From contig JALSRY010000756.1 in NCBI GenBank assembly GCA_026984555.1, positions 1 through 7,109 of the forward strand: a stretch of DNA of 7,109 nt, in the 5' to 3' direction. This DNA comes from Phycisphaerae bacterium. Lineage in GTDB: Bacteria > Planctomycetota > Phycisphaerae > UBA1845 > Fen-1342. The notes beneath the pieces were generated by a model. It was given only the letters and a program-made list of their open reading frames with translations, did no database searches and was not told where the DNA came from. This document shows, piece after piece, positions 5,231-7,109 of the stretch. The stretch's first letter is position 1; each line of letters starts with the position of its first letter. The position numbers and the translations under genes were made by a program.

Positions 5231-7081
5231 ATGCGTCGCATGTGGTCGCCTGTTGAACGCTTCGAGTTTGTTTCGCACCGGTCCAGCGGTCGGCGGCTGG
5301 TGGCGTGGGTGTGGGCGCTGTCGCTCGTTTTGTTCGCATCGACGGTGTGGGCGGACGAGCCGCATGTCGAGGTGCGCTTCAGTCCCCAGCGGCCGTATGT
5401 CAACGACGCGATCAACGTCACCGTCGCGGTCTCGGGGGCCGAGGACGTTGCCCCGCCGAGCTTTCCGGAGCTGCCGCACTGCACCGTGCAGTCAGCGGGC
5501 ACTGGGACGCAGATCACGTCGGAAACGGACTCGAACGGCCGGATGGTCATGCGCCGCGTGCAGACGTTCCAGTACGTCGTCGTACCGCAGCAGGCGGGCA
5601 CGTTGCGGATTCCGCCGATCGAGGTTACCGCCGACGGCAAGACGTTGCGCAGCGCTCCGCAACGAATCGTTGTGCGGGATGTTCCTTCGAGTCCGGCGGC
5701 CGGGGCGGGCGCGGGCGACGGTGCGCTGCTTACCGCCGAGATCACATGCCGGCAGAAGCGGCTGTTCGTGGGGCAGCGCGGCGACTTCACGCTGACGATC
5801 TCGATCAAGGCGGCCGAACTCAACGGCCGGCCGCTGTCGGCGAGCGATATGGTTCGGTGTCTGTCGGGGACGTTCGGTCCCTTCGACACGCAGAGTGCCC
5901 AGACGGGGCGTGTTCCGCGGCGTAAGCCGGACGGATCGATCGATCTGTGGTATTTCGTCGAGTTGCCGGCCAGCTTCATCGTGGATCAGCCGGGCGAGGT
6001 TGATTTTTCCGGCGTGACCGTGGTGGCGAACTACCCGACCCGCTTCACGCGTGATTTTTTCGGCGGAGTGCGGCCGTTGCGGCAGAAGCGTATTCGCATT
6101 CGTCCGCGCGTGCTGGTGCCCGTCGTGCAGCCGCTGCCGGTCGACGGCCGGCCGGCGGATTTTAGCGGAGCCGTCGGTCACTACTCGATCGACGTGATTG
6201 CGCTGCCGACGAATGTTCGCGTCGGCGACCCGATCGACCTGACGATTACGATTACGGGCGATGCGGTGGAATCGCTCGCGCCGCCCGATCTCACGCTCGT
6301 CCCCGGCATGACCGACGATTTTCGAGTCGCCCGTTCCGACCTGGCGGGGCGGGTCAGCGGCAATCAGAAGCGTTTCACGGAGACGATTCGCGCAAAGCGG
6401 GCCGATGTGAAACAGATTCCGCCGATCGGGTTCACCTATTTCGACCCGGACGACCAGCGGTACGTGACCGTGTACAGCGATGCGATTCCGCTGCTCGTGA
6501 CGGCGGTCGAGAAGCTCGACGCCGGTGATCTGCCGGCGCTCGCGACCCAACCCGCCGCCGACCGCGAAAACCAGGTCGAGACGCGGGACGGCTTGCGTGG
6601 CAACAAGACCGAGCCGGAGGCGCTGCTGGCCGTCGCCTCCCCCGTGACGATGGTGCAGATCGTCGTGATCACGGTGGCGGGCCCGGTGTTGTTCGCGGGA
6701 GCGTGGGCGGGTTTGCTGTTGATACGCAAGCGGGGGGACGAAACCGCCCGGCGACGAAGGGGGGCGCTGGCGGCGGCGCGGCGGCGCATCGACGCCGCCT
6801 TGGCGGACGCGCTTCCCCCCGGCGCGTTTCATAGTCGGATCGACGCCGCCCTGACCCACTACCTCGCGGATCGGTTCGGGGAGCCGCCGGCCCGATTCCT
6901 TGGTACGGAGATGATCGCGTTTCTCGAGTCTCGCGGTGTCGAACCCGAGCTCGTGCGGCGTTGTGCCGACCTGCGGCAACGTTGCGAACAGGCCGCCTAC
7001 GGTGCCGCCGCCGAGGATGACCTCTCGTTGGCCGATCGAGCCCGGTCGCTGTTGGACGATCTGGAGAGACGGTTTCCATGA
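5231..7081 (+). CDS. batD: BatD-family membrane-anchored envelope protein
   Basis: BatD proteins belong to Bat (MoxR/VWA-associated) gene clusters linked to envelope integrity and stress tolerance; their exact biochemistry is unsettled. From the ATG at 5231 it has 616 residues. A signal peptide with a long N-region ends in a hydrophobic stretch (23-38), with likely cleavage after VWA at 39-41. The extracytoplasmic part is beta-rich: VEVRFSPQRPYVNDAINVTV (46-65), FQYVVVPQQAGTLRIPPIEV (113-132), ITCRQKRLFVGQ (171-182), then DFSGAVGHYSIDVIALPTNV (310-329) with VGDPIDLTITITGD (331-344), which is the most characteristic BatD block. IPPIGFTYFDPDDQRY (396-411) closes this part. A membrane helix at about 474-498 is followed by a basic stop (RKRGDETARRRR) and a helical cytoplasmic domain of about 115 residues. 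The start could equally be the ATG at 5240; neither has a Shine-Dalgarno sequence. No moxR, DUF58 or VWA gene lies upstream within the window, which is unusual for bat genes. The gene overlaps the next one by ATGA. Confidence 0.92.
   Translation: MRRMWSPVERFEFVSHRSSGRRLVAWVWALSLVLFASTVWADEPHVEVRFSPQRPYVNDAINVTVAVSGAEDVAPPSFPELPHCTVQSAGTGTQITSETDSNGRMVMRRVQTFQYVVVPQQAGTLRIPPIEVTADGKTLRSAPQRIVVRDVPSSPAAGAGAGDGALLTAEITCRQKRLFVGQRGDFTLTISIKAAELNGRPLSASDMVRCLSGTFGPFDTQSAQTGRVPRRKPDGSIDLWYFVELPASFIVDQPGEVDFSGVTVVANYPTRFTRDFFGGVRPLRQKRIRIRPRVLVPVVQPLPVDGRPADFSGAVGHYSIDVIALPTNVRVGDPIDLTITITGDAVESLAPPDLTLVPGMTDDFRVARSDLAGRVSGNQKRFTETIRAKRADVKQIPPIGFTYFDPDDQRYVTVYSDAIPLLVTAVEKLDAGDLPALATQPAADRENQVETRDGLRGNKTEPEALLAVASPVTMVQIVVITVAGPVLFAGAWAGLLLIRKRGDETARRRRGALAAARRRIDAALADALPPGAFHSRIDAALTHYLADRFGEPPARFLGTEMIAFLESRGVEPELVRRCADLRQRCEQAAYGAAAEDDLSLADRARSLLDDLERRFP
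7063..7068 (+). promoter_or_regulatory. Shine-Dalgarno sequence for the gene after batD
   Basis: GGAGAG near the end of batD, nine bases before the ATG at 7078. It supports translation of a further gene coupled to the batD stop. Confidence 0.5.
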
Positions 7082-7109
7082 ACGCAGGGACTGCCTATCG
7101 CCTGTGGAC
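7078..7109 (+). CDS. Start of an unidentified gene coupled to batD, cut by the window edge
   Basis: The ATG at 7078 overlaps the batD stop as ATGA and has a Shine-Dalgarno sequence nine bases upstream. Only MNAGTAYRLW is visible before the window ends, too little to assign a family. By analogy with Bat clusters elsewhere it could be a TPR (BatE-like) or other Bat partner, but nothing in these ten residues shows that. Confidence 0.55.
   Translation, partial: MNAGTAYRLW

Noticed and set aside
5291..5353. Twin-arginine (Tat) signal in BatD
   Set aside because: An RR pair precedes the hydrophobic stretch, but the Ser and FLK positions of the Tat motif are missing and the stretch is strongly hydrophobic, as in Sec signals.
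5934..5945. Triple tandem GATC inside batD
   Set aside because: It encodes ordinary residues (Gly-Ser-Ile-Asp-Leu) in frame, is a single short run, and GATC/CGATCG words are common throughout this window.
5492..6979. Long open frame on the - strand opposite batD (495 codons)
   Set aside because: It is rich in Arg, His, Pro and Gly with no recognisable domain, and lies wholly antisense to a gene with clear BatD motifs. Long antisense open frames are expected from GC-rich third positions.

Overview
The window is GC-rich bacterial chromosome, densely coded on the + strand only, with no RNA gene, mobile element or CRISPR array that I can see. It carries a division-and-cell-wall (dcw) type block, murC-murB-ddl-ftsQ, followed by an unrecognised seven-helix membrane protein, a BatD-family protein, and the first codons of another gene. 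Gene content and protein style suggest a planctomycete or a relative (possibly Phycisphaerae-like). That is an inference from the short dcw block that ends at ftsQ with no ftsA or ftsZ after it, and from a BatD protein nearby. Other GC-rich phyla (Acidobacteria, Myxococcota) are not excluded.

Layout: murC (1-1377) is cut by the left edge, probably by only a few residues. murB (1337-2221) starts 41 bases inside murC behind a good Shine-Dalgarno sequence. ddl (2226-3164) follows after four bases. ftsQ (3161-4099) overlaps ddl by ATGA. These four look like one translationally coupled transcript. A gap of about 114 bases (4100-4213) holds a -10-like hexamer, small competing hairpins and a clear Shine-Dalgarno sequence. 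It precedes a 277-residue seven-helix protein (4214-5047). A second gap (5048-5230) holds a weak hairpin at the stop codon, two alternating purine-pyrimidine tracts and another -10-like hexamer. batD (5231-7081) follows and overlaps the next gene (from 7078) by ATGA.

How the genes work together: MurB makes UDP-MurNAc, MurC adds L-Ala to it, and Ddl makes the D-Ala-D-Ala dipeptide that ends the stem peptide, so these three supply cytoplasmic peptidoglycan precursors. FtsQ is the bitopic scaffold that links division to septal wall synthesis. BatD is the large membrane-anchored, mostly extracytoplasmic protein of the Bat (MoxR/VWA-associated) envelope systems. The seven-helix protein sits between these two blocks and has no assigned role.

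I see no obvious new defence or mobile system. The points most worth a second look are a division scaffold gene without ftsA/ftsZ beside it, the unassigned seven-helix protein, and the matching TAnnAT-plus-5-nt-plus-ATG arrangement in the two intergenic gaps.
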